DNA of 64,000 nucleotides from Desulfobacula sp. (GCF_014237455.1 NZ_JABZFL010000096.1:1-64000); one strand, 5' to 3'. Positions 46,291 to 55,641 are shown, numbered from the stretch's first letter. Made by a program: numbers and translations. The notes: generated by a model from the sequence alone, not told the origin.

Positions 46291-47607
46291 ATCGGTTATA
46301 TCAATAAAAATATTCTGACGGCTGTTGCGGCGGCAGAAAATGGGGAAATATTTGAGCTGGAAGGCTATGGTGCAGCCGGGATGTCAGGCAACACGCCTGT
46401 TGTATTGAAAAAAGATAAGACTGTGCCCATGCCCCATGGCAGCGAACTCATGATGCTGCCCCAGAGAAAGCCCATTGTCTATAATATCGCGAAAGACAAG
46501 TTTGAAATTATTGAACACAGCCCGTTTGATCCAAAAGAAAAAATATTCCCTGTTGCCATATTCAACTCGCCGGGATATGTGAACCGGCATTTCTGCGCTT
46601 ACGATGATGAGGGAATCAAAAATTTGCTCCCATTGTTCTCTTATGGTGCGGTTGGATTTGGGAAAAACGATTTCAGATCTGCTGCCATACTTGTGGACAC
46701 AGAACCCCGCCAGGATTTAAGACAAATGCCTCATAAAGGTGTTGTCAAAGGCGTCAACCAGATGCAGAAAAAATATCCTGGCAACCGCCTGATCCGGCAT
46801 CTTGAAACCTGCGCCTTGCAATATGGCTGTCCTGCCGGGAAAAACTTTTTCCTCAAACGGTATGAAGCGCCTCTTCCCACATCAACGGTATGCAATGCCA
46901 ATTGTCTTGGATGTATCTCCCTTCAAACAGAAAATAACCTGTGCGCCTGCCAGGAGAGAATCAGCTTTACCCCGAGCCCTGAAGAAATCGCCCAGGTGTC
47001 CCTTGAACATATTTTCCACGTTAAAAAGGCGGTCGTCAGTTTTGGCCAGGGATGTGAAGGAGATCCCTTAACTGCATTCAAAGCCATAGAGCCTGCCATA
47101 AGGCTTATCCGGGAGAAAACAGACAAGGGCACCATCAACCTGAACACAAATGCCAGCCTGCCCCGGCATGTTGAAAAATTATGCAAAGCCGGGCTTGATT
47201 CCATGAGGGTCAGCTTAAACTCCGTCAGAAAAAATTGCTATCACGCTTATTTCAGGCCAAAGTCCTATCAATTTTCAGATGTCCTTAAAAGTATTCAAGC
47301 AGCAAAACAGCGAGGAAAATTTGTTTCCATCAACTATCTTAACTGCCCGGGATTTACGGATTCCGAAAAAGAATTTGCTGCATTAAAAGAATTTATTGAT
47401 GCCTATCAAATCGATATGATCCAATGGCGCAACTTAAACTTTGATCCTAAAAAATATTATGAACTTATGTCCAAAATAGAAGACGGCGGCAGGCCTTTGG
47501 GGATGGAAACCATCATTAAACAATTATCCAAATATTTTCCCAAATTGATTCATGGATATTTTAATCCGCCCCTATTTAATCCAATAAAAGGACGCCATGG
47601 AAAATAA
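46291..47607 (+). CDS. Radical SAM protein with apparent non-AUG (AUC) start
   Basis: Radical SAM enzyme with the cluster motif CNANCLGC near residue 196 and a barrel that follows. Conventional starts give ATG 46381 without a ribosome site, yet protein-like sequence in frame (AAAENGEIFELEGYGAAG) precedes it. AGGAG at 46280-46284 is six bases before ATC 46291, and an in-frame TAA at 46285 excludes an earlier start. I therefore extend by 30 residues to 438. Substrate unknown; other cysteines lie near 175-185 and 205-210. It overlaps the HMGL-like gene by 11 bases, so the two act together. Confidence 0.75.
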   Translation: MGYINKNILTAVAAAENGEIFELEGYGAAGMSGNTPVVLKKDKTVPMPHGSELMMLPQRKPIVYNIAKDKFEIIEHSPFDPKEKIFPVAIFNSPGYVNRHFCAYDDEGIKNLLPLFSYGAVGFGKNDFRSAAILVDTEPRQDLRQMPHKGVVKGVNQMQKKYPGNRLIRHLETCALQYGCPAGKNFFLKRYEAPLPTSTVCNANCLGCISLQTENNLCACQERISFTPSPEEIAQVSLEHIFHVKKAVVSFGQGCEGDPLTAFKAIEPAIRLIREKTDKGTINLNTNASLPRHVEKLCKAGLDSMRVSLNSVRKNCYHAYFRPKSYQFSDVLKSIQAAKQRGKFVSINYLNCPGFTDSEKEFAALKEFIDAYQIDMIQWRNLNFDPKKYYELMSKIEDGGRPLGMETIIKQLSKYFPKLIHGYFNPPLFNPIKGRHGK

Positions 47608-48715
47608 AAAAATTACCATCATTGATGAAACCCTCAGGGAAGGTATGCAATACAGAGGATTAATGTTCTCCCCCACACAGCGGTTAAAGATTCTTGACTT
47701 CCAGGAAAAGCTAAATGTTGATATCTGCCAGGCAGGCTACCCTCCTGCCCATGATGTTGAAGTCGATACGGTCAGAACACTTTGCCGGCACGCCCAAAAA
47801 AACGAATATAAAATCCGCATTGCGGCCATGGGAAGGGCCAACATTCATGATGCCGCTATTCTGCTGGATACCCATGTGAATGATCTGCATTTTCATCTGC
47901 ATATAAAAAATGATGTAACGCCTGATCAGCTTGATAATATTCTTCATGGCCTTTCAAAAACCATTGATTTTATCAGAAAAAAACATTCCAGCGCCAGCAT
48001 CTCCATTGCCATGCTGGATATCGGCAGATCTGATGATCGTATTTTAGATCAATGCGTTTCATTTTTAAGTCATCACCATATAGATATGCTTTCTTTACCG
48101 GATACTTCGGGGATAATGGCCCCCAACCAAGTCTTTGAAAAAATAAATCGGCTTTCCTCTAAAACCGGGAATACAAACATATCAATTCACTGCCACAATG
48201 ATATGGGTATGGCATCGGCCAACTCTATGATGGGAATTCTGGCAGGCGGAAGTGCCCTTGAGGCTTCTGCTTTGGGAATTGGAGAAAGAAACGGAATTGC
48301 CGATCTTTATACAACGGCAAAAACACTTCAGGACCAGGGCTTTGATATTAACCTTAACACGGATGATATCCCTGCATTTAAAGCCTATTATAAATATATT
48401 GATTCCATAATATATGAACAGACCCATGAGCACCTGTTAACCGTTAATACCCCTATGTTCGGGGATGCTGTCAAAACCCATGTGGCGGGCACCCATGCAG
48501 ATGGAGACTACGGAATGATGTCAGAAGAACAATTCTTTTTAAATATTCTATGCGGCAGGCACATGGTTAAAAAATATCTGGAATTGCAGAACATCTCCCA
48601 TGATGAAAAAAAACTGGAAGAGATAACTTTGAAAATAAAAACCCAAAGTTTCACCTGGGGCAGACGGCTGACCAGGGATGAAGTCAAGACCATTGCCGCA
48701 TCATTTAATATGTGA
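47597..48715 (+). CDS. HMGL-like / 2-isopropylmalate-synthase-family enzyme
   Basis: 372 residues of the DRE-TIM barrel family. The metal and catalytic motifs are DETLREGMQYRG near residue 10, HCHNDMGMA near 196 and GERNGIADL near 231. Members join or cleave acyl-CoA and 2-oxoacids (homocitrate, isopropylmalate, HMG-CoA). The short C-terminus lacks the LeuA regulatory domain. It overlaps the end of the radical SAM gene, suggesting a two-enzyme pathway not known to me. Confidence 0.82.
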   Translation: MENKKITIIDETLREGMQYRGLMFSPTQRLKILDFQEKLNVDICQAGYPPAHDVEVDTVRTLCRHAQKNEYKIRIAAMGRANIHDAAILLDTHVNDLHFHLHIKNDVTPDQLDNILHGLSKTIDFIRKKHSSASISIAMLDIGRSDDRILDQCVSFLSHHHIDMLSLPDTSGIMAPNQVFEKINRLSSKTGNTNISIHCHNDMGMASANSMMGILAGGSALEASALGIGERNGIADLYTTAKTLQDQGFDINLNTDDIPAFKAYYKYIDSIIYEQTHEHLLTVNTPMFGDAVKTHVAGTHADGDYGMMSEEQFFLNILCGRHMVKKYLELQNISHDEKKLEEITLKIKTQSFTWGRRLTRDEVKTIAASFNM

Positions 48716-48857
48716 TCATTTAATAAATCCTTGATAAACCTACAAACATTGACCAAAAACTAAAATTTATAAAAAAATTATTTGCAAAACAGAGGATTTT
48801 CTGATTTAATTAAAGTTTTGAGTGATTTATTAAAATTTATCCTTTAGGGAATGTTGT

Positions 48858-49541
48858 TTGGATATAGATATTAAAGGGATTGTCGTTATTTGCGGGAATT
48901 ACGGCAGTGGCAAAACCGAAACTGCGGTAAATCTTGCGGCAGCAAGAAAAAAGGACGGTATTGATGTAAAGATTGCTGATCTTGATCTTGTCAATCCCTA
49001 TTTCAGAACCCGTGAAGCAAGAGTTTATCTTGAAGATATGGGGATTGAGGTTGTCTTGCCGGACAAAAAATACATGCATGCAGATCTTCCCATTCTCGCA
49101 CCGGCCGTTGCCGGGATCATCCAGCAGCCGTCTGAACTGACCATTCTTGATGCCGGTGGAGATGATGCGGGAGTAACGGTGCTTGCCGCACTGGAAGACC
49201 ATCTGTCCAAAAAAGAGGTCCATATGCTGCAGGTTATAAATCCATTCAGGCCGTTTACCGAAAATGTCCAAGGCTGTATCAAAATAAAAGAGGAGATTGA
49301 AAGCTCTTCAAAAATAAAGATAACAGGACTTGTCAGCAATGCCAATCTCATTGACGAGACAATACCTGAACATATTTATAAAGGGTATAATCTTTTAAAA
49401 GATATATCTTGCGAAACAGGACTTAAAATTGAATTTATTACGGCTGTATCACATTTAATACCGCAACTTGAGATGGATCGTTTTACCTGCCCCATACTGG
49501 AAATAAACAGGAAACTGAATCCTCCCTGGAAACGGGTTTGA
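48858..49541 (+). CDS. MinD/ParA-like P-loop ATPase
   Basis: 227 residues from TTG 48858, supported by AGGGA seven bases upstream. Deviant-type Walker A ICGNYGSGKTETAVN near residue 11, then DLDLVNPYFRTREA near 43 and LDAGGDDAGV near 98. It resembles CobQ/MinD-family ATPases used in cofactor or cluster handling. The vor operon begins 19 bases later, so a role in assembling or regulating that enzyme is possible. Confidence 0.8.
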   Translation: MDIDIKGIVVICGNYGSGKTETAVNLAAARKKDGIDVKIADLDLVNPYFRTREARVYLEDMGIEVVLPDKKYMHADLPILAPAVAGIIQQPSELTILDAGGDDAGVTVLAALEDHLSKKEVHMLQVINPFRPFTENVQGCIKIKEEIESSSKIKITGLVSNANLIDETIPEHIYKGYNLLKDISCETGLKIEFITAVSHLIPQLEMDRFTCPILEINRKLNPPWKRV

Positions 49542-49560
49542 GAACAAAGGAGTATTTTAA

Positions 49561-49803
49561 ATGGCGTACCAACATATTATTGATTCTGAGCGGTGCAAGG
49601 GATGCGGGCTTTGTATCAACTTCTGTCCCAAAAAAGTACTAGAAATCACTGATAAGGTGAATGCGAAAGGACATTTTCCCGTATATCAGGCAAGACCTGA
49701 TGATTGCATCCACTGCACCATATGCTGTATCATGTGCCCTGATGTTGCCATCAGCATTGTTGAAACCGAAAAAGTGAGCCCCGAAAAAGTGACCACTGAT
49801 TAA
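49561..49803 (+). CDS. vorD: 2-oxoacid:ferredoxin oxidoreductase, ferredoxin (delta) subunit
   Basis: 80 residues with two 4Fe-4S motifs, CKGCGLCINFCPKK near residue 12 and CIHCTICCIMCPD near 46. It passes electrons from the catalytic subunits to ferredoxin. First of four adjacent subunits. Confidence 0.9.
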   Translation: MAYQHIIDSERCKGCGLCINFCPKKVLEITDKVNAKGHFPVYQARPDDCIHCTICCIMCPDVAISIVETEKVSPEKVTTD

Positions 49804-49821
49804 TGAATAAGGATAAAAAGA

Positions 49822-50889
49822 ATGTCTAAAGTGTTAATGAAAGGGAATGAAGCGATTGGTGAAGCCGCAATCCGGGCTGGATGTAAAAATTATTTTGCAT
49901 ATCCCATCACCCCCCAGTCTGAAGTTGCCGAATACCTCGCAAAAAGGATGCCTGAAGTTGATGGCGTATTTTTGCAGGGCGAAAGCGAAGTGGCTGTCGG
50001 CTATATGATTTTTGGTGCAGCCGCTGCCGGTGAAAGAGTCATGACAACCTCTTCCAGTCCCGGTGTCAGTTTGATGAGTGAAGCCATCTCATATATTTCA
50101 GCGGCCCAGTGCCCTGCCGTATTTGTCAACATTATGCGGGGCGGCCCGGGACTCGGCGGTATTCTGCCTTCCCAGGGAGATTATTTCCAGGCCACCAAAG
50201 GCGGCGGTCACGGGGATTATCACCTGCTGGTTCTTGCACCGGACGGTGTTCAGGAAGCGGTTGAAATGACCATGAAAGCCTTCACTTTGGCAGAAAAATA
50301 TCGCGGGCCGGTGATGATCTTAGGTGACGGATTAATCGGACAGATGATGGAGCCTGTGGAGTTCCCGGATGACCTTAAGACAGAACCGTCTAATAAAGAC
50401 GACTGGGCAACCAGCGGCATGGACACAAGAAAAAGCAATAAAAGAAATCTTGTCAGATCTCTTTTCCTTGATCCAAAAGAGCTCAACGCGAACAACCTTG
50501 CCCTGAAAGCCAAATATGAACAGATGAAAAAAGAGGAAGTGCTGTACGAAGGGTATAATACAGACACGGATTATAAAGTCCTCATTGTCAGTTACGGCAC
50601 CATGAGCCGTGTATGTAAAACATCCATTGATATGATGAAACAAGAAGGGATTGAAGTTGGGCTGTTAAGGCCGAAGTCCCTGTTTCCGTTTCCGGAAGAA
50701 GCGATTTTTAAAGCAGCTACCAAAGAAAGCTGCAAATCCGTCATCAGCATTGAAATGAGCATGGGACAAATGGTCGAGGATGTGGAACGCTGCATTAAAG
50801 GCCAGAAAAAAGTTGATTTTTATGGTGAATGCGGTGGGGAGATTCCTTCGCCTGAAAAAATTATCGATGTTATTAAAGGGCTGCTCTAA
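49822..50889 (+). CDS. vorB: 2-oxoacid (probably 2-oxoisovalerate):ferredoxin oxidoreductase, alpha subunit VorB
   Basis: 355 residues. KGNEAIGEAAIRAGCKNYFAYPITPQSE at the start and SSPGVSLMSEAISY near 75 are the pyrimidine-binding domain of 2-oxoacid:ferredoxin oxidoreductases. The length and sequence agree with VorB-type subunits. It oxidatively decarboxylates branched-chain 2-oxoacids to acyl-CoA, reducing ferredoxin; 2-oxoglutarate (Kor) is the alternative substrate. The nearby ilvE, acyl-CoA dehydrogenase and Liv genes favour branched-chain substrates. Confidence 0.88.
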   Translation: MSKVLMKGNEAIGEAAIRAGCKNYFAYPITPQSEVAEYLAKRMPEVDGVFLQGESEVAVGYMIFGAAAAGERVMTTSSSPGVSLMSEAISYISAAQCPAVFVNIMRGGPGLGGILPSQGDYFQATKGGGHGDYHLLVLAPDGVQEAVEMTMKAFTLAEKYRGPVMILGDGLIGQMMEPVEFPDDLKTEPSNKDDWATSGMDTRKSNKRNLVRSLFLDPKELNANNLALKAKYEQMKKEEVLYEGYNTDTDYKVLIVSYGTMSRVCKTSIDMMKQEGIEVGLLRPKSLFPFPEEAIFKAATKESCKSVISIEMSMGQMVEDVERCIKGQKKVDFYGECGGEIPSPEKIIDVIKGLL

Positions 50890-50914
50890 TCGCAAAATTT
50901 AGGAGAAAAATATA

Positions 50915-51652
50915 ATGGGAAAAACATTTTCAACGCCAAAAAGCTTCAGTGACAATTACACACATTATTGTCCCGGCTGTACCCATGGCATTGTTCACAG
51001 GCTTGTGGCAGAAGCTATTGACGAATTAGGTATAAGAGGAAGAACAGTGGGGATTGCCCCGGTCGGGTGTGCAGTGCTGGCATATAATTATTTTAATTTT
51101 GATTTCCAGGAAGCCGCGCATGGGCGTGCGCCTGCTATGGCAACGGGAATGAAAAGGGTCAGGCCCGATCTCATCGTTTTCACTTACCAGGGAGACGGTG
51201 ACCTTGCCAGTATTGGTATGGGTGAAATCATCCATGCTGCCAACAGAGGTGAAAAATTTACAACCATTTTTATTAACAATGCCATTTATGGCATGACAGG
51301 CGGCCAGATGGCGCCGACAACCATGCCGGGTCAACGCGCCACCACAGCACCTATGGGCCGTGATACAGATCAGACCGGAATGCCCATAAGGATGGCGAAC
51401 CTGTTGGGAGAGCTTGTGACCCCGGGATATGTTACCCGACAGGCGGTATTAAAACCCCAGCAGGTCAATAAAACTAAAAAAGCCATTAAAAAAGCCTTTG
51501 AATATCAGGTAGAAGGAAAATGTTTCAGTTTTGTGGAAGTTATCAGCACCTGCCCGACCAACTGGGGTCTGACACCACTTGATTCATTAAAATGGGCCGA
51601 GGACAATCTTCTGCCATATTATGAACTGGGAGATTACAAGGTACCTGAATAG
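50915..51652 (+). CDS. vorA: 2-oxoacid:ferredoxin oxidoreductase, beta subunit (TPP-binding)
   Basis: 245 residues. Thiamine diphosphate/Mg motif GDGDLASIGMGEIIHAANRG near 92 and NNAIYGMTGGQMAP near 125; cluster cysteines in HYCPGCTHG near 17. AGGAGAAAA precedes the ATG. Follows vorB after 25 bases. Confidence 0.9.
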   Translation: MGKTFSTPKSFSDNYTHYCPGCTHGIVHRLVAEAIDELGIRGRTVGIAPVGCAVLAYNYFNFDFQEAAHGRAPAMATGMKRVRPDLIVFTYQGDGDLASIGMGEIIHAANRGEKFTTIFINNAIYGMTGGQMAPTTMPGQRATTAPMGRDTDQTGMPIRMANLLGELVTPGYVTRQAVLKPQQVNKTKKAIKKAFEYQVEGKCFSFVEVISTCPTNWGLTPLDSLKWAEDNLLPYYELGDYKVPE

Positions 51653-51676
51653 GTATTATAATTTTTGGAGAAACCA

Positions 51677-52216
51677 ATGCAAACAGAAATAAAATTTGCA
51701 GGATTTGGCGGCCAGGGAATTTTGCTCAGCGCAAAACTTTTAGCCTATGCAGCAATGAAACAAGATTTTTTTGTGGCCTGGGTGCCGTCATATGGACCTG
51801 AGATGAGAGGCGGAACCGCCTATTGTACCGTTGTGATCAGTGACAAAAGGATCGGCTCTCCCATCATTAAGAATCCGAGCCATCTTGTGGCTATGAACCG
51901 TCCGTCCCTGGAAAAATTTGCCAAGGATGTAAAACCGGGCGGTGTTATTTTTATAAACAGCTCTCTTATTCCCACCCGGAGTGAAAGAGATGATATTACC
52001 GAACTGATTGTTCCGGCAAATGATATTGCCACAAAAGCAGGCAGCATCAGAGCAGCTAACATTGTTGCATTAAGCGCATTCGCTGCAAAAACAAAGCTTG
52101 TTGATTTGGAAATTTTGAAAAACTGTGTTAAAGAAGAGTTTGCCGCCAAGGCAAAAATTATTCCGCTGAACATGAAAGCGTTTGATGATGGCGTGAATAT
52201 CACAAATAACAGTTAA
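51677..52216 (+). CDS. vorC: 2-oxoacid:ferredoxin oxidoreductase, gamma subunit
   Basis: 179 residues starting EIKFAGFGGQGILLSAKLLA and containing PSYGPEMRGGTAYC near 43, typical of the gamma (CoA-binding) domain. I use ATG 51677, six bases after GGAG; a TTG at 51665 lies before that site. Last subunit of the complex. Confidence 0.9.
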   Translation: MQTEIKFAGFGGQGILLSAKLLAYAAMKQDFFVAWVPSYGPEMRGGTAYCTVVISDKRIGSPIIKNPSHLVAMNRPSLEKFAKDVKPGGVIFINSSLIPTRSERDDITELIVPANDIATKAGSIRAANIVALSAFAAKTKLVDLEILKNCVKEEFAAKAKIIPLNMKAFDDGVNITNNS

Positions 52217-52246
52217 AGGTAATTATACAGACTATAAGGGGGCAGC

Positions 52247-52735
52247 ATGATCAGAATAGAAATATCTCTTTTTCTTAAAAACGTACCTGGGGAACTTGCA
52301 AAATTAACTGAACTTTTAGCCGGAGACACTATTAATATTGATGCTATCACCATCCAGGATGCATCTGCATATGTCCAGAACCTTTTTGAAGCCAGAGGCA
52401 AATCTTTAAAAAGATTTGCATCCTCTGCAAGCTACAGTTCCATGAGAAGAGACTCTGCCCAATTTGCCCTGATCCGGCTCATTGTTGACCAGCCGGAAAA
52501 AGCCATAGATCTTTTAAAAGAAAACGATTATTTGTTTGATTCAAAGGAAGTCGTTGCCATTGACATTACAAACAAACCCGGTGAATTTACAAAAATTACC
52601 AAAAAATTTGGCGAGGAAGGTATTAATATTAATTATGTCTACGGGTCTGTGTCTGATTCAGACGGCAAATGCCTGTTCATATTCTGTCCTGAGGATGTTA
52701 AAACCGCAGCAAGCATTTTTAAAGACGGTTATTAG
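52247..52735 (+). CDS. Tandem ACT-domain protein
   Basis: 162 residues with two ACT-like repeats: EISLFLKNVPGELAKLTELL at the start and DITNKPGEFTKITKKFGEEG near 104. ACT domains bind amino acids. Position after vorC suggests it senses an amino acid, perhaps a branched-chain one, to modulate the operon's function. AGGGGG lies before the ATG. A terminator follows. Confidence 0.82.
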   Translation: MIRIEISLFLKNVPGELAKLTELLAGDTINIDAITIQDASAYVQNLFEARGKSLKRFASSASYSSMRRDSAQFALIRLIVDQPEKAIDLLKENDYLFDSKEVVAIDITNKPGEFTKITKKFGEEGININYVYGSVSDSDGKCLFIFCPEDVKTAASIFKDGY

Positions 52736-52760
52736 ACCCTTAACTTCTTTTTAAACTATC

Positions 52761-52803
52761 AAAAGCAGCCATTTTCAGGGTTCCCCCAAATGGCTGCTTT
52801 TTT
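52761..52803. terminator. Bidirectional terminator between the ACT gene and acyl-CoA dehydrogenase
   Basis: AAAAGCAGCCATTT (52761-52774) pairs with AAATGGCTGCTTTT (52788-52801), followed by T to 52803. The A run on the other side gives a T run for minus-strand transcripts, so it can serve both convergent genes. Confidence 0.9.
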
Positions 52804-52837
52804 CCCTTAGGTCAAGCCAGTCAAAAAAATGATGTTA

Positions 52838-53992
52838 TCAAGGCTTTCTCTTGTCTTTAAGAATCTGGTTTGAAATGACGATCCTCTGGATCTCGCTGGT
52901 GCCTTCATAAATGGTAAACACCCTTGCATCCCGGTAGAATCTTTCAACATCATAATCTTTGGTAAACCCGTATCCGCCATGCATTTGAATGGCTCTTGCC
53001 GCAATATCATTCACCATTTCAGATGCAAACAGCTTGGCAATGGAAGCCTCCTTTGTATAGGACTCTCCTCTGTCCTTCATGGATGCCGCTGAAAAAATCA
53101 ATTGTTTGGCCGCTTCAATCTGAGTAGCCATATCCGCAATCTGGAACCGTATGCCCTGGTGCTTTGAAATGGCCATGCCAAATTGTTTTCTTTTTTTTGC
53201 GTATTTTATGGCAGCGTCAAAGGCAGCCATTGCAACACCGTATGATTGGGCAGCAATGCCGATTCTGCCACTGTCCAGACCTGACATGGCAATTTTAAAA
53301 CCATCTCCTTCTTTACCCAGCATATTGGTTGCTGAAACCCTGCAGTTTTCAAGTATGATATCGGTTGTGTCAGATGCCCTCAACCCCATTTTGTCTTCCA
53401 TATGGCCGACAATTAACCCTGGCGTTCCCTTGGGAATAATAAAACAGCTGATCCCCTTATGCCCTTTACTCTCATCAGTTTTTACAGTTACCAGGACTAG
53501 TTTTGAATGTTTGCCGGATGTAATAAATCGCTTGGTTCCATTTAAAATATAATGGTCGCCATCCCTGACAGCTGTTGCCTGCTGGCTGACCGGATCAGAT
53601 CCGGCATCAGGCTCTGTCAGACCAAATGCACCAATTATTTCACCGGAAGCCAGGGGAACCAGAAACTCTTGTTTTTGCTCCTCTGTCCCAAATTTATAAA
53701 GACTTTCACACACAATTGAATTTTGAACCGACATAACAACTGATGTTGACGCACATGAGTAGGCAATCTCCGATAATGCCAACACATAGGAAATCGTATC
53801 CGCAGACTCACCGCCATATTCTTCAGGGATCATCATCCCCATTAATCCGAGTTCACCCATCTGCCGAAAATTTTCAGCGGGAAATTCCTTTGTTTTATCT
53901 CTTTCTGATGCGGTTGCTGCGATGACTTTCCGGGAAAACTCCCTGACCATATTCTGAATCATCAACTGTTCATCGGTAAGCTTGAATAACAT
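52838..53992 (-). CDS. Acyl-CoA dehydrogenase
   Basis: 384 residues, standard length. FAD and substrate motifs FGLTEPDAGSDP near 123 and the C-terminal YEGTSEIQRIVISNQIL, whose Glu (near 367) is the usual catalytic base of short/branched-chain members. It oxidises acyl-CoA to enoyl-CoA, passing electrons to ETF. The Vor operon nearby suggests isobutyryl-, 2-methylbutyryl- or isovaleryl-CoA, though butyryl-CoA is possible. Confidence 0.92.
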   Translation of the reverse strand: MLFKLTDEQLMIQNMVREFSRKVIAATASERDKTKEFPAENFRQMGELGLMGMMIPEEYGGESADTISYVLALSEIAYSCASTSVVMSVQNSIVCESLYKFGTEEQKQEFLVPLASGEIIGAFGLTEPDAGSDPVSQQATAVRDGDHYILNGTKRFITSGKHSKLVLVTVKTDESKGHKGISCFIIPKGTPGLIVGHMEDKMGLRASDTTDIILENCRVSATNMLGKEGDGFKIAMSGLDSGRIGIAAQSYGVAMAAFDAAIKYAKKRKQFGMAISKHQGIRFQIADMATQIEAAKQLIFSAASMKDRGESYTKEASIAKLFASEMVNDIAARAIQMHGGYGFTKDYDVERFYRDARVFTIYEGTSEIQRIVISNQILKDKRKP

Positions 53993-54019
53993 GATTAACT
54001 CCTTTATTTCCCTGAAACG

Positions 54020-54565
54020 CTATGGTGCATACACCACAACAATAAGTTCTGCATCTGTTTTACCGGTATTTCGCAAGTCATGTTTAACGCCGGAATTAAA
54101 GTGGAGTGAATCCCCTTTTTTCAATTTGTTGACATGATCACCGACCTGGACTTCCACCTTCCCTTTAAGAACATAAACAAACTCCTCTCCCTCGTGCTGA
54201 AACCCCACCCCACCATGGCTTTTTTCAGCTTCAACCAGGATCCTGAAGGCTTTAAGATGTTTATTTTCAGCAGTGGGGGTCAATGGGGTATAAGCATAGT
54301 TATCCGTCCGCCTGGTATACGCCTTGGATCTTTCTTCAATGGCATCATCCTGCTCTTTCAGCAAAAAACTTGAATCAATATGAAGGGTTCTTGAAATTTG
54401 CAAAAGCGTTCCAACCGATGGTCTTTGATCACCTGACTCTATTTTCTTAATAAATTCTTTTGACAATCCTGTTTCATTGGCCATTGTGTCCAGACTAATT
54501 TTTTTATCCAGCCTGACCCGCCTTATCCTTTTGCCAATGGGTATAATTCCTTTCTTTTTCGCCAT
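54020..54565 (-). CDS. XRE-family regulator with cupin domain
   Basis: 181 residues: helix-turn-helix ISLDTMANETGLSKEFIKKIE near 24, then a C-terminal cupin barrel (HEGEEFVYVLKGKVEVQVGD near 118). Such proteins sense a small ligand. It lies between ilvE and the acyl-CoA dehydrogenase gene, all on the minus strand, and probably controls them. Confidence 0.9.
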   Translation of the reverse strand: MAKKKGIIPIGKRIRRVRLDKKISLDTMANETGLSKEFIKKIESGDQRPSVGTLLQISRTLHIDSSFLLKEQDDAIEERSKAYTRRTDNYAYTPLTPTAENKHLKAFRILVEAEKSHGGVGFQHEGEEFVYVLKGKVEVQVGDHVNKLKKGDSLHFNSGVKHDLRNTGKTDAELIVVVYAP

Positions 54566-54576
54566 TTTATCTCCAA

Positions 54577-55641
54577 TTAATCAATTATTTCAATCCAGTT
54601 TTCTTTATCTTCGGCTTTTCCGTATTGTATGTCGGTTAATGCATTATAAAACTTCATTGCTGTTTCACCGGGAGTCCCGTCACCTATGGAAATAACCTTA
54701 TCACCATATTTTATTTCGCCGACAGGAGAAATAACCGCAGCGGTTCCAGAGCCGAACACTTCTTTGAGTTTTCCATCTTCATGGGCCTTAAACACTTCGT
54801 CAATACTGATTTTTCTTTCAGATATGTTCATCCCCCAGTTTTTTGCAAGGCTGATGACTGAATACCGTGTGATCCCGGGCAGAATAGTCCCGGTAAGGTT
54901 GGGGGTCACTAATTCATCATCTATGAGAAAGAAAATATTCATGGCACCGACTTCTTCTATATACTTTCTTTCAAGGGCATCAAGCCAGAGCACCTGGGCA
55001 TACCCTTCCTTTTTTGCTTTTTCAGATGCAATCAAACTTGCTGCATAGTTCCCGGCAGTCTTAAATTCACCCACACCGCCTTTGGCTGCCCTGACATGGT
55101 CCTTTGAAACCCATATTTTCACCGGGTTCAATCCTTCGGCATAGTATGCACCAACAGAAGAAAGGATAATATAAAACTTATAGGTAAAGGATGCCCGAAC
55201 GCCTAAGAACGGATCTGTTGCAATAATTGTGGGCCTTATGTACAGAGACGTCCCAATGGTTTCAGGAATCCATTTTTCTTCCAGCCTGATCAATTGTTTC
55301 AAGGCATCCATGACAAAATCAATATCAAAACGCGGGATGCACATTCCTTTTGCAGACCGGTTCATTCTTTCAAAATTATTCCTGGCCCTGAAAAGGCAGA
55401 TCTTCTTATCCAGTGTTTTATAGGCTTTCAACCCCTCAAAAATGGCCTGACCATAATGAAGAACCATGGCGGAGGGGGAAATAGAGAGATCCGCATAAGG
55501 TTCTATCCGCGGGTCATGCCACCCAATATCCTCTGAATAATCCATGACAAACATATGATCCGTAAACACTTGGCCAAAGCCCAGATCAGAATCTTTGGGC
55601 CTTGTCCTGTTCGTCTTTGCCTGGGTGACTCTAATTTCCAT
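54577..55641 (-). CDS. ilvE: Branched-chain amino acid aminotransferase
   Basis: 354 residues of the class IV PLP aminotransferases, large BCAT type. Motifs YGQAIFEGLKAYK near 64, the ALERKYIEEVGAMNIFF region near 229 and GSGTAAVISPVGEI near 303. Interconverts Leu/Ile/Val and their 2-oxoacids, the substrates of the Vor complex. First gene of the ilvE-regulator-dehydrogenase group. Confidence 0.93.
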   Translation of the reverse strand: MEIRVTQAKTNRTRPKDSDLGFGQVFTDHMFVMDYSEDIGWHDPRIEPYADLSISPSAMVLHYGQAIFEGLKAYKTLDKKICLFRARNNFERMNRSAKGMCIPRFDIDFVMDALKQLIRLEEKWIPETIGTSLYIRPTIIATDPFLGVRASFTYKFYIILSSVGAYYAEGLNPVKIWVSKDHVRAAKGGVGEFKTAGNYAASLIASEKAKKEGYAQVLWLDALERKYIEEVGAMNIFFLIDDELVTPNLTGTILPGITRYSVISLAKNWGMNISERKISIDEVFKAHEDGKLKEVFGSGTAAVISPVGEIKYGDKVISIGDGTPGETAMKFYNALTDIQYGKAEDKENWIEIID

